Assembly (NCBI GenBank): GCA_013368375.1
Contig: JAACJP010000011.1
Location: 930,001-994,000 of the forward strand
Direction of reading: 5' to 3'
Length of the DNA stretch: 64,000 bases
DNA from: Tricholomella constricta
Taxonomy: Eukaryota; Basidiomycota; Agaricomycetes; Agaricales; Lyophyllaceae
This document shows positions 1-12,099 of the stretch, in pieces. The position numbers were made by a program, and so were the translations under genes. Every line of letters begins with the position of its first letter. Position 1 is the first letter of the stretch. The notes beneath the pieces were generated by a model. It was not told where the DNA came from. It was given only the letters and a program-made list of their open reading frames with translations, and did not search any database.

Positions 1-1
1 G

Positions 2-2841
2 CCCAATACCACAGTCCGCTATCAAAACTTCGAAGGTCCCTCTTTCACACAAAGAAGACCTTCACCACCACCTTTCGAAACCTCCCCTGCCTCAACAGGA
101 CACATGATGCAAGGGACCTTCGGAACCAACAGGTCCAGGCTGGAACACAACATTTTCCAACCAGGCCAACACAAGGGGGACTTTTCCTCAGCCAGTCAGG
201 ACCCTCGACGACCCCTACCCCGGACCCCCTCAAACGTATTCAACCCGTCCTACCAACTCGCCACCCCCAACTATCCCCCCTTACCACCATCCGCAACAGC
301 CTCCGGACCTCCGCCTTCAAGTAACCAGACTCCCGGGTCATACTACGAAAGGTTGAGGCACCCGGAGATGTTCCAGAGGAGGGATAGGGCTCGGGAGGAG
401 GGACAGGGACATTTCGCTCGTCAACAAAACCCCTTTCTACACGGTTCAGACCACGAAAGAATACTCTACGAGCTCCGCATGACGCGGGAAGAGTTTTCAC
501 GACAAGCGCACGAGCTCCTAGTCGAAACCATGGGGATGGATCATCAACCCCAAACACCGGAACAATGGGCCAACCTCGTGTTGTCGACCATACAACTGCA
601 CGAAGCCCATCGATTACCCCCACAACTGACGGTGTTGCTACAAATGGGGGGAAACGAAAGAAGGTTACGCGCCCTGGCTGGATGTCCAACGAGGGAAGAA
701 GATTCTCCGACCCCCAAAGCGCGGGACGTTCCTTCCACATGCCAATTCAGGAGCCCGTTCCCTCCAGAATCGAAACTAGATTCGAAGAACCTCCACGAGC
801 AACAAGCACGGTCAATACGCAGACAGCTTCGGCTCTACTCAGGAAGATGAACCAAGGGAACGCACCCCCCAGCCAAGAAGGGTTCGAACCCACCGTCACA
901 CCAGGGACAGACGCTCGAAGAGCTCCGACGTTCGGGTTCTGGGGAGCCCACAACTTACAAAGAATCCCCAAAGAGAACCCCCCTGTCGAAGGACCGTTTT
1001 CCAGGCCAAATTCGGGTTTTCAGGGCCCACAGAGGACCTTCGCAAACCAAGAAGGAGTACCTCCGAGGGAACCTGAGAACATTCCCCTACCTCCGTCAGA
1101 ACGGGGAATCCCAACGCCACTGTCGTACGCCCACAGCTACGAATTACGCGAAGAAAACTCGGAAAGAAGAGAGGGAGCACCCCCTAGGGCACGAGAAGAC
1201 TGGCGCCAAACACCACCTCATCTGGCGAATCAGAACAGGAGGTCACCGCAAGGCCCACGCCCAATCTCCCCAAGAGAACGACGTGGAATTGGAGCGGACC
1301 CCGGCCCCGGTCAAAACGTAAACATCCTCGACGGAAGGCAAGGGACCCAACAACAATTCCCCCAGTTCGAACAATACAGAACTGGCTACAACCCCGGACC
1401 AGCCCCACCCATACCCGGTGGACGACCGAACCCCCAGTACAACGGACCACCTCCACAGCCCCAACCACCTCCGGGATCTTCGGGACCACCTACCCTGAGA
1501 GGAACTCAATGGGGAAACGGCCCCGGAGGACCAGGAGGGGGAGGAGGAGGTTATTGGGGAAACGGCCCCAGAGGAACAGGAGGTCCTGGAGGAGGGGGGG
1601 TCACGGAGGATACAGGATACGGACCACCACAAGGACCAGGAGGCCCGGGAGGCCCCGGAGGTCCCGGAGGGGGAGGAGGAGGCCACGGAGGAGGAGGAGG
1701 AGGAGGCCCACCCGGAAATCCGGGAGGAGGCCAATTCGCAAACCCTCAACGACCCCCACCTCCACCGCAACAGCTCTTAGGCCCAAACCAAAACCTGACC
1801 CCGGAACAGTACCGACACCTCCTAAACCTGGAATCGAAAATCGACATCAGGAAACCGGACCCCTTCACTGGAAAAGAACCGAGGAGATGGAAGACCTTTG
1901 TCACGGAATGCCTAGTAATGTTTCAAGCCAAGGCGATCACCTACGAACAGGATCACCTGAAGGTGTCATTCGCGAGCTCCTACTTAAAGGACGGAGCTAT
2001 GGACTACTTTCGGCTGCAACTCACGTACAACCCCCAACACCCAATGTTCACGAATTGGGAAGGATTTGTACACGAATTAGGATCACGCTTCGGAATACCG
2101 AACTCGAGAGTGGAAGCCGAGAACAACATTTCGCGACTGAAAATGAAGGAATGGGAAAAGTTCACAGTATTCATCGTCAAGTTCGAACAAGAAGCATACG
2201 AAACAGGCTGGAACTGGGTAGCACTACAGTTCACACTCCGGAAAGCGCTCCCCCAGCGAATCCTTAATGTCCTGGCCATCGCACCAAGCCCCGAAACCTA
2301 CGAAGGTTACCGAGATCTGGTCACCCAAATCGACCGGAGGTACTGGGAACATCGCATAGAAAATCCAGAGTCCTACAAACCCCTCTGGGCGAATAATGCG
2401 AACACCTCCAACACCTCCGCACGACCTCCGATGGGACCTTCGGCCGGACTCGCAAGCCGCACGACGCCGCAAACGGCTCAAGGGAACAGGAACGCACGCT
2501 TGAACGCCGAAAGTCATGATCAGGACCCGGACTCAGGTAAGGAAGGTAAGGCGCAAGACCAAGAAATCGCATGGGATGACGAAGAGGCCCTACAAGCCAA
2601 CAACTTCGGGTTCAAGAAGTCAACACGCCCCTGGGTGAAGATCGATGAAGACGTAAAGCAACAACGAATTCGAGACAAGGCCTGCATCCTATGCGGTGAC
2701 CTGGAACACTGGATGTGCGACTGCCCAACAGCAAACGCCATGGGCAGAGCCACCTACCTCATCGGCGATGACATCTTCGAATTTCACCACAAGGCAGAAG
2801 AGGGAAACACAGAGGCGATTCAGGACTTGCCCGGGCTCTGA
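2..2841 (+). pseudogene. gag: gag of copy A, frameshifted
   Basis: Structural protein that would package element RNA. The frame is open from position 2 to about 682 and resumes one frame over to the TGA at 2839-2841. Copy B reads straight through the same place and has 11 bases where copy A has one, so copy A carries a net 10-nt deletion at about 682-684. The protein is Pro/Gln-rich at the N-terminus, has a Gly/Pro-rich stretch (about 1500-1740), a capsid-like alpha-helical region (about 1800-2350), and a Cys-rich knuckle-like motif near the C-terminus (CILCGDLEHWMCDC, about 2689-2730). The frame ends inside a frameshift signal that leads into pol. Confidence 0.88.
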
Positions 2842-5800
2842 ATCGCGACGATCTAAAACCGGACTTTAACTCGACACTACGCGCAACGGCATTATCGACA
2901 ATGGACACCCGCACCGTAACACTCTCCTCCCACTCGTCCCTGGCATTCTTAATACACCTCACGCCAAACGGAGGAGGAGAAGAACCCGAAAATATGCTTA
3001 TCGACAGCGGAGCTACCGACAACTTTGTGGACTCCGACATGGCGACATCATGCGGGCTCCACCTTGAGGAGCTCAAACCCCCAATAAACCTTTGCCTATT
3101 TGATGGAGAACTCTCTGCATCGGGCAAAATCACACACTATACCACCAACGACGTCAAATTCAGTGACGGCACCACGCAGAGGATAAGGTTCCTCTATACG
3201 AAACTCCACGAGACAGCTGCGATAGTGTTGGGACTATCATGGTTGAAGGAGGTCAACCCCGGAATAAACTGGAAAGACCTCTGTATCACGCTACGAAGGG
3301 GGTCAAACGGCAAAATTGAAGGATCACTACCGGACCTCCGAAGGAAAAAGGAAGTCGTCCCAACGACAACAGGCACAGGAAATCAACGCTTACCCTCGCG
3401 GTCAGCTCGCTCCTTCATGATCGAAGTACAGTTAGAAGGATCCTCAACGTGACTACGGGCACTTATCGATAGTGGAGCGGCGGGAAATTTCATAGCACAA
3501 TCCTCGTGTACGAAACTGGAACCTCTCGCCAGCCCCATGACCCTACAACTGTTCGACGGAAACCCCAGCGGAGGTGGAGCCATTTCACACCATAGTCCCG
3601 AAACAATCAAACTTGAGAACGGACTAGAGTATAAGGTCGACCTCCTCATAACACAGTTACACCCGGCCACGCCACTAGTGCTCAGATTACCTTGGTTACG
3701 GGAAGCAAATCCGGACATCGACTGGCGGGAAATGTCCATGACCATGGAACAAGGGGCAGGACTAGCCGCGATATCGCTTTCCCAGAAGACGCAATGGAGA
3801 ACTGTGACCCTTGAGGAGGAGGAAGACGTCGAAGCTCCGAAACCAGCCAACCCCCTTTCGGAAAAACAACCCCTCCTCAGGGACCTCCTGGACGACGACA
3901 ACGATCAGAACGACACCTCCAGTGATAACATGAAGGAGGAAGACACCCGCCCAAACACCAACGAACCTCAGGAGGAAGTACCAACACCAACAACCGAGTC
4001 GCCAGAGGAGGTAACGGGACGGAAACGCACCCGAAAACCACCTCCACCGAACTACTTCCCTCCAAACGTTCCGAGGTCCAAATTCAAACCCCACCCCAAA
4101 CGGAAATCCGCAACGTCCCCAACGACAGAAACACGGGAAGAAGATGAAGCCAACCCGGAAACGGAGGTCGAAGACGAAACCGGAGAGGGAGAAGAGGATG
4201 TCGAAACACAAAACATCCGCCTGATCGGAGCGGCACCATTCGCGAACCTCATCAGGGACGGAGCCACAGCGTTCCAACTACACATCTCCCCCACCGAACA
4301 AGAGGAACACCTCCATGCCAATAACACCTCCGACGACGAACCCAAGCAACCAAAGACAGAAAAGGAAATCTTTGAGGAAGTCGTACCTCCGGAGTACAGG
4401 GACTTCGAAGACGTATTCTCAGCGGGCGAAGCGAAAACCATCCCCCCACACCGACCTTACGATCACACAGTGGAACTCGACGAAAACACTACCCCTCCCT
4501 TCGGAAAGATATACAACATGTCCGAACTGGAGTTGAAAGCATTGAAAAATTACATCGACGAGATGCTCGGTAAAGGGTTCATCCGACCTTCGAGTTCGTC
4601 AGCGGGAGCTCCGGTACTGTTCGCAAAGAAGAAGGACGGATCACTCCAGCTATGCGTGGACTATAGAGGATTAAATCGGATCACCAAGAAGAACCGTTAC
4701 CCTCTACCTCTGATCGGAGACCTCATAGACCGACTTCAAAAAGCGAAAGTATACTCGAAGATCGACCTCCGAGTGGGCTACAACAACGTCCGCATAGCTC
4801 CGGGACACGAATGGAAGACAGCCTTCCGCACTCGTTATGGACTTTTCGAATACCTGGTAATGCCTTTCGGCATGACAAACTCACCCGCGACATTCCAACA
4901 CTTCATGAACGACATCTTCCACGACATGAACGACGTGTTCGTAGTGATCTATCTCGACGACATTCTGGTTTTCTCGGAGACCTTAGAGGAACATCACGGA
5001 CACGTTCGGAAGGTCCTCGAGAGGCTCCGGAAACACAACCTTCATGCGAAACCGGAGAAATGCACGTTTCACACTACGGAGATCGAATACCTAGGCGTCA
5101 TTGTATCCCCCGGCGGAGTAAAGATGGATCCAGGAAAAGTCGACGCGATCCGGAAGTGGCCTAGACCGACGAAGGTCAAGGAACTCCAATCTTTCCTAGG
5201 CTTTGCAAACTTCTATCGGCGGTTTATCGACAATTACTCGGGCATAACGAAGAGGTTAAACAAACTCACGCAAAAGGACACAATCTGGAAATGGGATTCC
5301 GAATGCGAAGGAGTCTTCGAGCTATTGAAGAAAGCATTCTCCTCTGCACCCATCCTACGACACTTCGATCCTCAACTACCGGTGATATTAGAGTGCGACG
5401 CTTCCGACTTCGCCATAGCGGGGATCATCTCCCAATTTGACGAGACATCACAAGACTTACGTCCTGTCGCCTTCTACGCGAGAACTATGATAGACGCGGA
5501 GCTCAACTACGACATCTATGACAAGGAGCTCCTAGCAATCGTGGAAGCGTTTAAGCAATGGAGGGCCTACCTAGAGGGATCTCCCCACCGCATTCAAGTG
5601 TACTCCGACCACAACAACCTACAGTATTTCTCTACGACCAAGCAACTCAGTCGCAGACAAGCACGATGGTCGGAATGCCTGGCGAACTTCGACTTCCAAA
5701 TAAACTACAGACCCGGAAGATTAGGAGCGAAACCAGATGCCCTCACGCGACGGCCAGACGTGTATCCCAAGAAAGGGTTCGAACAGGATCATAATTCGTT

Positions 5801-7307
5801 CAACAACCGCATCATCATACCCCCCAAACGATTGAACGTGGCCCTAATACTGAACGAGGAGCTCCTACTAAACAACATCCGGAACACACCCCGAGACGAA
5901 TTCTTCGAGAGACACGCACCCAAACCCGGAGATGAGACCTCCGCGTTCTCCCTATCCGATGATGGCAAACTACTCCTTCGCGACGGAAGAATCTACGTAC
6001 CGGACCATTCCAGATTACGCCTCGACATCCTACAGCAACATCACGACCACAAACTGCGGGGACATCCAGGGATCAGAAAGACCACACAACTCATCATGAG
6101 GACTTATTTCTGGCCCGGACTACGGAAGGAGGTCACTCAATACGTCCGAAGCTGTTATACCTGTAAAAGAGCGAAGGTCCCACGCCATAGCCCATACGGA
6201 TTATTGAAACCACTCCAGATTGGGCGAAGGGCGTGGGCCTCCATATCCATGGACCACATTGTAGAATTACCGGAATCGGATGGGTACGACGCCATACTGG
6301 TCGTAGTATGCCGCCTCACCAAGCAGGGCATCTTCATACCCTGTCACACAACGGACACAGCAAAGGAACTTGCTCAACTATTCTTGGAACATGTCTTCTC
6401 CAAGCACGGACTGCCCGACGACATCATATCGGACAGAGGCACCCTCTTCGTCTCCCGTTTCTGGAGCTCGCTATGTAAAGCCCTAAACATCAAATCAAAC
6501 CTCTCGACCGCATATCACCCGGAGACCGACGGCCAGACGGAACGAGTAAATCAGACACTGGAACAATACCTCCGGATGTACGTGAACTATCTCCAGACCA
6601 ACTGGCGAATTCAGCTCCCTCTGGCAGAATTCACGTACAACAATACGACCCATTCGACCACGGGAGTTTCCCCTTTCTTCGCGAACAAGGGCTATCACCC
6701 CCGCTTGACAATCTCTATAAAAGATATACCGGCGAAAGAAGCCCAGGAGGTAGCCGTAGACCTCCGGACCCTCCAGGACTACCTCCGCAAAGAAATAGAG
6801 ATCGCAAACGAAGCTTACAAACGATTTGCAGACAAGAAACGGGACCCTACACCAGACTGGGCCGTAGGAACGGAAGTATGGCTCGACTGCCGGAACATCA
6901 AAACGAAACGCCCCTCCAAAAAGCTGGACCACTGGAGACTGGGCCCCTTCAAAATCCTGCAGAAGCTCTCCAGCCACGCGTATCGACTGGAACTACCTCC
7001 GACACTGAAAGGGATTCACAATGTCTTCCACGTCAAGTTGCTCGAGAAGCACGAGCACGAGAATTTCCCCGGACGATCAAAACCACCTCCGCAGACGATC
7101 GAAGTCGAGGGCGAAGAACAGTACGAAGTGGGACAGATCCTGGATTCCCAAACACGAGGGAAACACGTCCTCTACTTGGTACGATGGGAAGGGTACGGCC
7201 CCGAAGACGATACCTGGGAACCAGCGGAGAATATCGAAGGAGCAAAGGACATGGCCCTTGAATTCCACCGACTATTCCCAAGAAAACCACGGGACCCCAC
7301 AATTTAA
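2772..7307 (+). pseudogene. pol: pol polyprotein of copy A, one TGA interruption
   Basis: Replication enzymes of the element. Order: two retropepsin-like units, each with IDSGA (about 3000-3290 and 3465-3745); an acidic/proline-rich linker; RT with LCVDYRGLN (about 4655) and IYLDD (about 4945); RNase H with ECDASDFA (about 5390); integrase with an HHCC zinc region (about 6040-6170) and D,D,E residues (MDH, SDRG, TERVNQ); and a chromodomain (about 7120-7245). One in-frame TGA at 3450-3452 separates the two protease units; CGA to TGA by CpG deamination would explain it. The rest of the frame is open to TAA at 7305-7307. Translation is expected only by -1 frameshifting from gag. Confidence 0.9.
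2802..2846 (+). promoter_or_regulatory. Programmed -1 ribosomal frameshift signal at gag/pol
   Basis: The heptamer GGGAAAC (2802-2808) lies exactly in register as G GGA AAC in the gag frame. A 6-nt spacer follows, then a perfect 9-bp stem: GCGATTCAG (2815-2823) pairs with CTGAATCGC (2838-2846) around a 14-nt loop. The gag stop codon lies inside the 3' arm. The pol frame is -1 relative to gag and is open from 2772, so a slip here fuses Gag to Pol. G GGA AAC is an established -1 slippery site (for example in simian retrovirus gag-pro and in PEG10). Confidence 0.88.
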
Positions 7308-7522
7308 AAGACACTCGACGAACACTCACGCACATCAACACATCACGAAAATTATGCAAATTTTCCCAAGACTAAACTCTACTATATGTATTCGACCACC
7401 AGCGCAACAATATCACACAAAGAAAAAATATCAAGAAAAAAGAAAAACAAATGAACGAACTTCGGACTGTAAATATTCAGCAAAAAAATAAATGAAGGCC
7501 AAGGCGCTGCAGAAGGGACCGA

Positions 7523-9502
7523 CTACTCGATGCAACGACGCTTGGAGGGACCCGCACTGGAAGAAGAACCGCCCTCACGATCACCCCCCACCTCCCCAAC
7601 CAACCCTATCTCCAGGGGACGCATCGATGCAATGTCCTGCTCGTCGTCGGCGATCAACTGAGACTGAGATACGAACTCCGCCAAGGCACCTTCGCGGGTA
7701 AGAGAAGGGCGATGAAGAGCAAGGAAATGCTTGAACGCGGGGAACGGCGACTCGGGATCGACGGGGGGGCGGAACAGCTCCAGGAGCGAGTGCCGCTCAA
7801 GAATCTTGTGGGCGCCATCGATGATACTTCGGACTGGCGACGCCTCCAACTCGATGAGGGCGCGACGCAAAGCACCATCCGCGATATACATATCGGACGC
7901 GAAGGCGGTACGCGCAAGGTCGAGGGCTACGAAAAGTTTTAGAAACAAGAAGGAGAAAATGAAGGGAATCGAAACTCACCGTCAACGCGAGTGCGGAGGT
8001 CCAAGGCGTGACCACGCCAATGATCCCTAACCTCCTGAAGGTGGACAACGTGCCCCTGCAAACCAGCAACCTCATCCTGAAGAACCGATACCTCCATCCG
8101 AAGATCCTCAACCTCCGCGTCACGATCGACGTCTACGACCTCCGAAGTCTGCGCCTGCAGATGAAGGAAACGCTCACGGTCATCGGTGAAGTCGGCCAAT
8201 ACGCCACGAAGATGGGACTTGGCACGCTGACCCTCGACCCAGAGAAGCTCGACTTGAACAGAGAGGGCCTGCGCGCGCACGACCTCCTGGTCATAGAGGC
8301 GTTGAAGACGGAGGTACTCCTCAGACGAGGGAGGGGAGGGAACCGGGGCAGCAGGGGGGGTCGAAATCAACATGGCGGGGGGGGAAGGGGGCAAAACTAG
8401 TGAAGAAGAGCCTGAGGAGGATGACCCTTTTAAAAAGAGAGGCTCCGAAGGGCCGGCGATGGGGGAACCCGGAGACTCGGTGCGCACAACGGGCCCAGAA
8501 CGACGAACGGGGACAAGCGAAACCGAACTATCGCGGGAGGAGGAGGGAGAAGGGCCAGGGATAGGCGAAGAGCGCACCTCCTGAACGGACAAGCGCGCAC
8601 CCCTACGGCCAACAGGCACAGACTTTCGACCCTGGCCTCACGTACCGCGAAAAAAGGCGCGAGGCGGGGGAGCACGAGGAGGAGGAACAGCACCGGACCC
8701 TTCAGGGGATGTGGAAACAATGGGAAGAGGAGGGGGGAGCGGTAAACGCAAGGCGCGACGGATGCTGGTAAAGGACATCGCAACGCCAGTGCGAGAGAAA
8801 GCAAAACCTTCCGCACGAGAGCGCAACCACGCCAAGGGAATCCCCAACTGCCTAGCGGCCACTTCTAGGCCATGATCCAACGAAAGCGAACACAGGGAGT
8901 GCGCCGCACGGCAGTCGACACAGGGCAGGGTCCCGCGAAGACGGACCTCCTGAAATCGACAGGACAGCCGACGCTCCCGACAACGATCACACTAACGAAG
9001 ACCCCAAAATGGAATCAACAATCGATCGCAGAAAAAGGGCAACACTTACCGGTGCATGCGTCTCACACCACGCCAAGGAAGGGGGAACCCGCACAGCGGT
9101 ACGCAAGATCTCCGCCAACAGCTCATCTGTCAAAAGGGACCCCCAGGACAACGAGGTCGCCGCTGGACGTGACACAGGATTGCTGGCCGGTTCGAACTCA
9201 ACCTCTGGAGTGGAGGAACGAGGACGCCGGATCTGTCGAGATCAAACCGGCAGACGGATGACCAGACGATGATCGGGAATTGAGGGAGGTGCGGGAGAAG
9301 ATTCGGGGACCGCCCCGACACTCCCATCGACAAGTGTGACGATCCCAGGAAGAGAGGACGTCGGGGAAACGGGTCGGGGTACGCCAAGGAACGCCACACG
9401 CGCCCGATCTTCGACAGACAGATGCGCCAACTCGGAATCGCGCAAAATCGTGCCAGGGTCAACGGAGGCGGGGGCCGCGATATCGGGATTGAAGGACGAC
9501 AT
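7523..9502 (-). pseudogene. Antisense multi-exon gene between pol and 3' LTR, with zinc-cluster and coiled-coil regions
   Basis: On the minus strand, four exons join with fungal-type introns: 9502-9050, 8991-8646, 8580-7980 and 7926-7523. The introns (8992-9049, 58 nt; 8581-8645, 65 nt; 7927-7979, 53 nt) start GTAAGT, GTACGT and GTGAGT and end in AG. The first and third keep the frame. The second is off by one base, and a run of six A at 8650-8655 is the likely site of a 1-nt insertion. One TGA (9242-9244) interrupts exon 1. Across the first intron the protein reads CDRC..C then CVDC..C, matching the spacing of a fungal Zn(II)2Cys6 cluster (CX2CX6C-X12-CX2CX6C). Exon 3 encodes a long heptad-rich segment. 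The product is unknown; a DNA-binding or regulatory role is a guess. Confidence 0.68.
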
Positions 9503-9723
9503 GAGCAGGACGAAGAGAAGATGGAGGAGGAACAAACAACCTAAGTTTTTCTCTTTCGATCTCCGAGATCCTCAAAAACACCCACAAGGACCTACAACCG
9601 AGACCGACACGTGCCCCTCACGTGACCGCGCGCGACCCAGAAAGGAGAATAACCGCCACACTCCCCGTATTCGAACATTTCTTTTTCCGCGTCTCAGTGG
9701 CTCGACGCTTGAGGAGGGGGTAA

Positions 9724-10069
9724 TGTCACGACCACCCCTAAACTCGCAATCACTTACGCTTTCCCACGCACGTCCACCGTATATATGATGGCACCACTTC
9801 TTTTCAGACTCTTGACCTCGATATTACCATTTGTTAAGACCAGTTCCCGTTCTCGTTCTCGTTTCTATCTCTCTTTCTCAATATACTTGGCTTCACACTC
9901 GTATCATCTGAGCTCGTTCGATCGAATTAGCTCCGGTGAACTCCTTCGTCAACGCTCACGACCTCCGAATATCCTTTCGAAGGCCGTTTTCCTTGACGAA
10001 CGTCAGGCCTGTCCGCTTCGGTGGTTCCAGAGTACATCTGTAACCAACGTGCTACGCAGAGTCCTAACA
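9724..10069 (+). repeat. 3' LTR of copy A, 346 bp
   Basis: It begins TGTCACGACC and ends CCTAACA (TG..CA) and is homologous to the 5' LTR of copy B at 62398-62756. A polypurine tract (gaggaggggg, 9711-9720) sits just upstream. A TATA-like sequence lies near 9780. ACCTCGATATTA (9815-9826), about 35 nt downstream of it, is the complement of the primer-binding site seen after the copy B LTR. Confidence 0.93.
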
Positions 10070-10233
10070 GGTCCGCACAATGTCGACCGGCCGCATCTGA
10101 GGTTTCGCGAGTCTACCAGCTCTTTCAATATGACAGAAAAGCAGGGGGCACATCCAGTTGGTAAGTACAGCCAGTTTATACTCCTTGGTGCGAGGCCGCC
10201 CAACTGTTCCCCGTTCTTGACGTATATCTTCCT

Positions 10234-12034
10234 TTAGCACTCGATTTGGACGGGACACTTCAGGGACAGTGTTGGGGACCGGTCTGAGCTCGAAGAGACA
10301 AGGTTTGCCATCTTCACAAGTTTACCATGACAGTCCCGTTTACCAGTTTTGATTTCAGCCTGCTTGATGCGCTCGCGATGATTCTGCTGGCGGACTGTGG
10401 CGTTTTCAGTTTTGCACCGCTTTGTACGAGCTTGCGCGGCAAGGTCAGCCTCAGACCGAGACTCCATGATCTGTTGATGTTCGTTGACCATCCTCAGCCG
10501 ATCTACCTTCGCTTCTTCGGAACAGACCTTTGTAAACCACTGTCGCAGGTCAGCAGACTTTCTAGGCTCGTCGCTTGACCAATGTTTACGCTTCAGTGAT
10601 GGTCTGGTGTGCATCGGGGTGGGAGTGGTGGAAAGAGAAGGGTTGTTGGTAGGAATTTCGGTGGGAAATTTTGTGAGTCTTGTTGCATCGCTCATGGGTG
10701 TGTCATCCTCATCCTCGGATGATCTGTCTAGAACTTTGAGGATCGAACAGGTGGCGGCGTGCTCGTAGCTAGGAAAGGATGCCAGGATAGATGTTGGAAA
10801 AAAGAAGATGTCTCGACCAGCAGGCTCAGATCGGTAGGTAAGGATTCTTCCCTCCTCATTCTGCTCCGTCATGACGCGCTGTAAACAGGTATCACTTAGT
10901 GGTAAGTTCTCTGTCACATACTATTAGGGACCCAAGACCTACTAAATCACTATCTCGAGTGCATAATCTTTTAAACATGACAAGACCTTCGGCATCGGCA
11001 TCATTTGGTGTTCCTGATAACAGAGGAACCAAGAGGTAGTGGTGTCTCAGAGCGTTCGACGCAAAGATAAGGCAGTTGTAGTCATCATTCTGGGGGGCAA
11101 TCTGCAGGTCGGAATGGTCCAAGGTTTGTCTAGTGTGCGACTCGATCCACCAACTGATTGCATCGAGTAGTTCTGCGTTGCGGCCTCCAAGCGAATCACC
11201 ATAGAGAATCTGTGATTGTGTCATGTCTATGACGACAGCTACCCAGTGATTACCGTTAATGTTTGCTATGCCGCCTATGCTTGTTCGATCTCCAATTGCA
11301 AGGTCGGAGCCGATTGCCCAGAGATCACGACATCCTGGGTTATTGCCATAGGGAACCCTCTTGTGTGTTTGAAAGAGAGTGCGTAAACGAGTAAAGAAGG
11401 TCGGTGAAACAATTTCTTGATCCAAGTCATTAGCGCTGCAGCTAAGATCCCCACGAAGAATGTCCAGACATTGATTTGCGTGTGTCGTAGAGAGCCATTT
11501 TTGTGAGAGGTACCAAGAGAGCTTGACCGTCGGTTCCTTTTCGGTGAGGCCGAAGGTATGCCCTGTCCATGGAAGTGTGAACATGGCACGTTCAGCTGCA
11601 TCACAAAGTTTTCGTGATTCAGGTGAGCGCCATAGTTTTCGCTTTTCCAAGATGTGCAGCTGAGCATTGTTCCAGGGAGTTCGGACATGGATGCGAAGGT
11701 TCGAGACCTCCTTCCAATACATCAAGATCCACAATGGGAAACTTGTTGACTGTGAGTCCGTAATGTGCGCATAGATGATGGAGGATCGTTGCGAAGCTAA
11801 GTCATTGCCTAGCGCAGTAATCACTGCAGGAGGGGGGATGGGTAGATCTTCCAGAATGGCCAAAGTACACTCGATATTTGGTGGATCTGTGCTCCAGAAT
11901 GCCCGTATATCGACACAGTAGTTGTCCTGAGACTGAGATGGCAAGGGGAACGCGAGGAGCCTTGCAACAGAGAGGAAAGGATCAGGGAGTAGGGTCTGCC
12001 TGTATTCGGGTGGTACTGGTTCTGGTTCTGCCAT
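10234..12034 (-). CDS. Ulp1-like cysteine peptidase (C48 family), two exons
   Basis: Probable SUMO/ubiquitin-like-protein peptidase of a kind often found with fungal DNA transposons. The catalytic signature is visible in exon 1: NHWVAVVID (His), YGDSLGG (Asp) and PQNDDYNC (Gln and Cys), at about 65-80% of exon 1. An intron at 10879-10921 (43 nt, GTATGT..CAG) joins the frame to a 215-codon exon with an acidic/basic, helix-rich tail. I chose the Met at 12034 because a TATAAA-like box on the same strand (about 12072-12079) lies 40 nt upstream; an upstream in-frame Met at 12133 lies before it. About 585 aa in total. It faces away from the transposase gene at 14014, so belonging to one composite transposon is possible but unproven. 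Confidence 0.75.
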
Positions 12035-12099
12035 TCTCAGACTGGTGGAGGATAGAATTGGATAGTGTGCATTTATATACTGTAGGAGAACAACAATGA

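Larger units (their letters stand above)
1..10069 (+). mobile_element. Ty3/Gypsy LTR retrotransposon, copy A (5' LTR outside window)
   Basis: An LTR retrotransposon with gag, then pol in protease, RT, RNase H, integrase, chromodomain order, then a 2.4-kb 3' region and a 3' LTR. This is the order of Ty3/Gypsy chromoviruses. The left end is cut by the window edge: comparison with copy B (62398-64000) shows that only the 5' LTR and about 50 bp of leader are missing. Copy A looks dead, with a 10-nt net loss in gag, a TGA in pol, and a TGA plus a probable 1-nt frameshift in the antisense gene. The LTR-internal self-priming sequence places it near the Tf1/sushi group (inference). Confidence 0.93.

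Noticed and set aside
1509..2267. Arg-rich open frame overlapping gag A
   Set aside because: A shadow of the Gly/Pro-rich gag stretch in another frame; composition follows from GGA/AGG repeats.
3450..3452. TGA between the two protease units as a programmed readthrough site
   Set aside because: Context is ACG TGA CTA without a recognised readthrough motif, the element is damaged elsewhere, and a CGA to TGA change is simpler.
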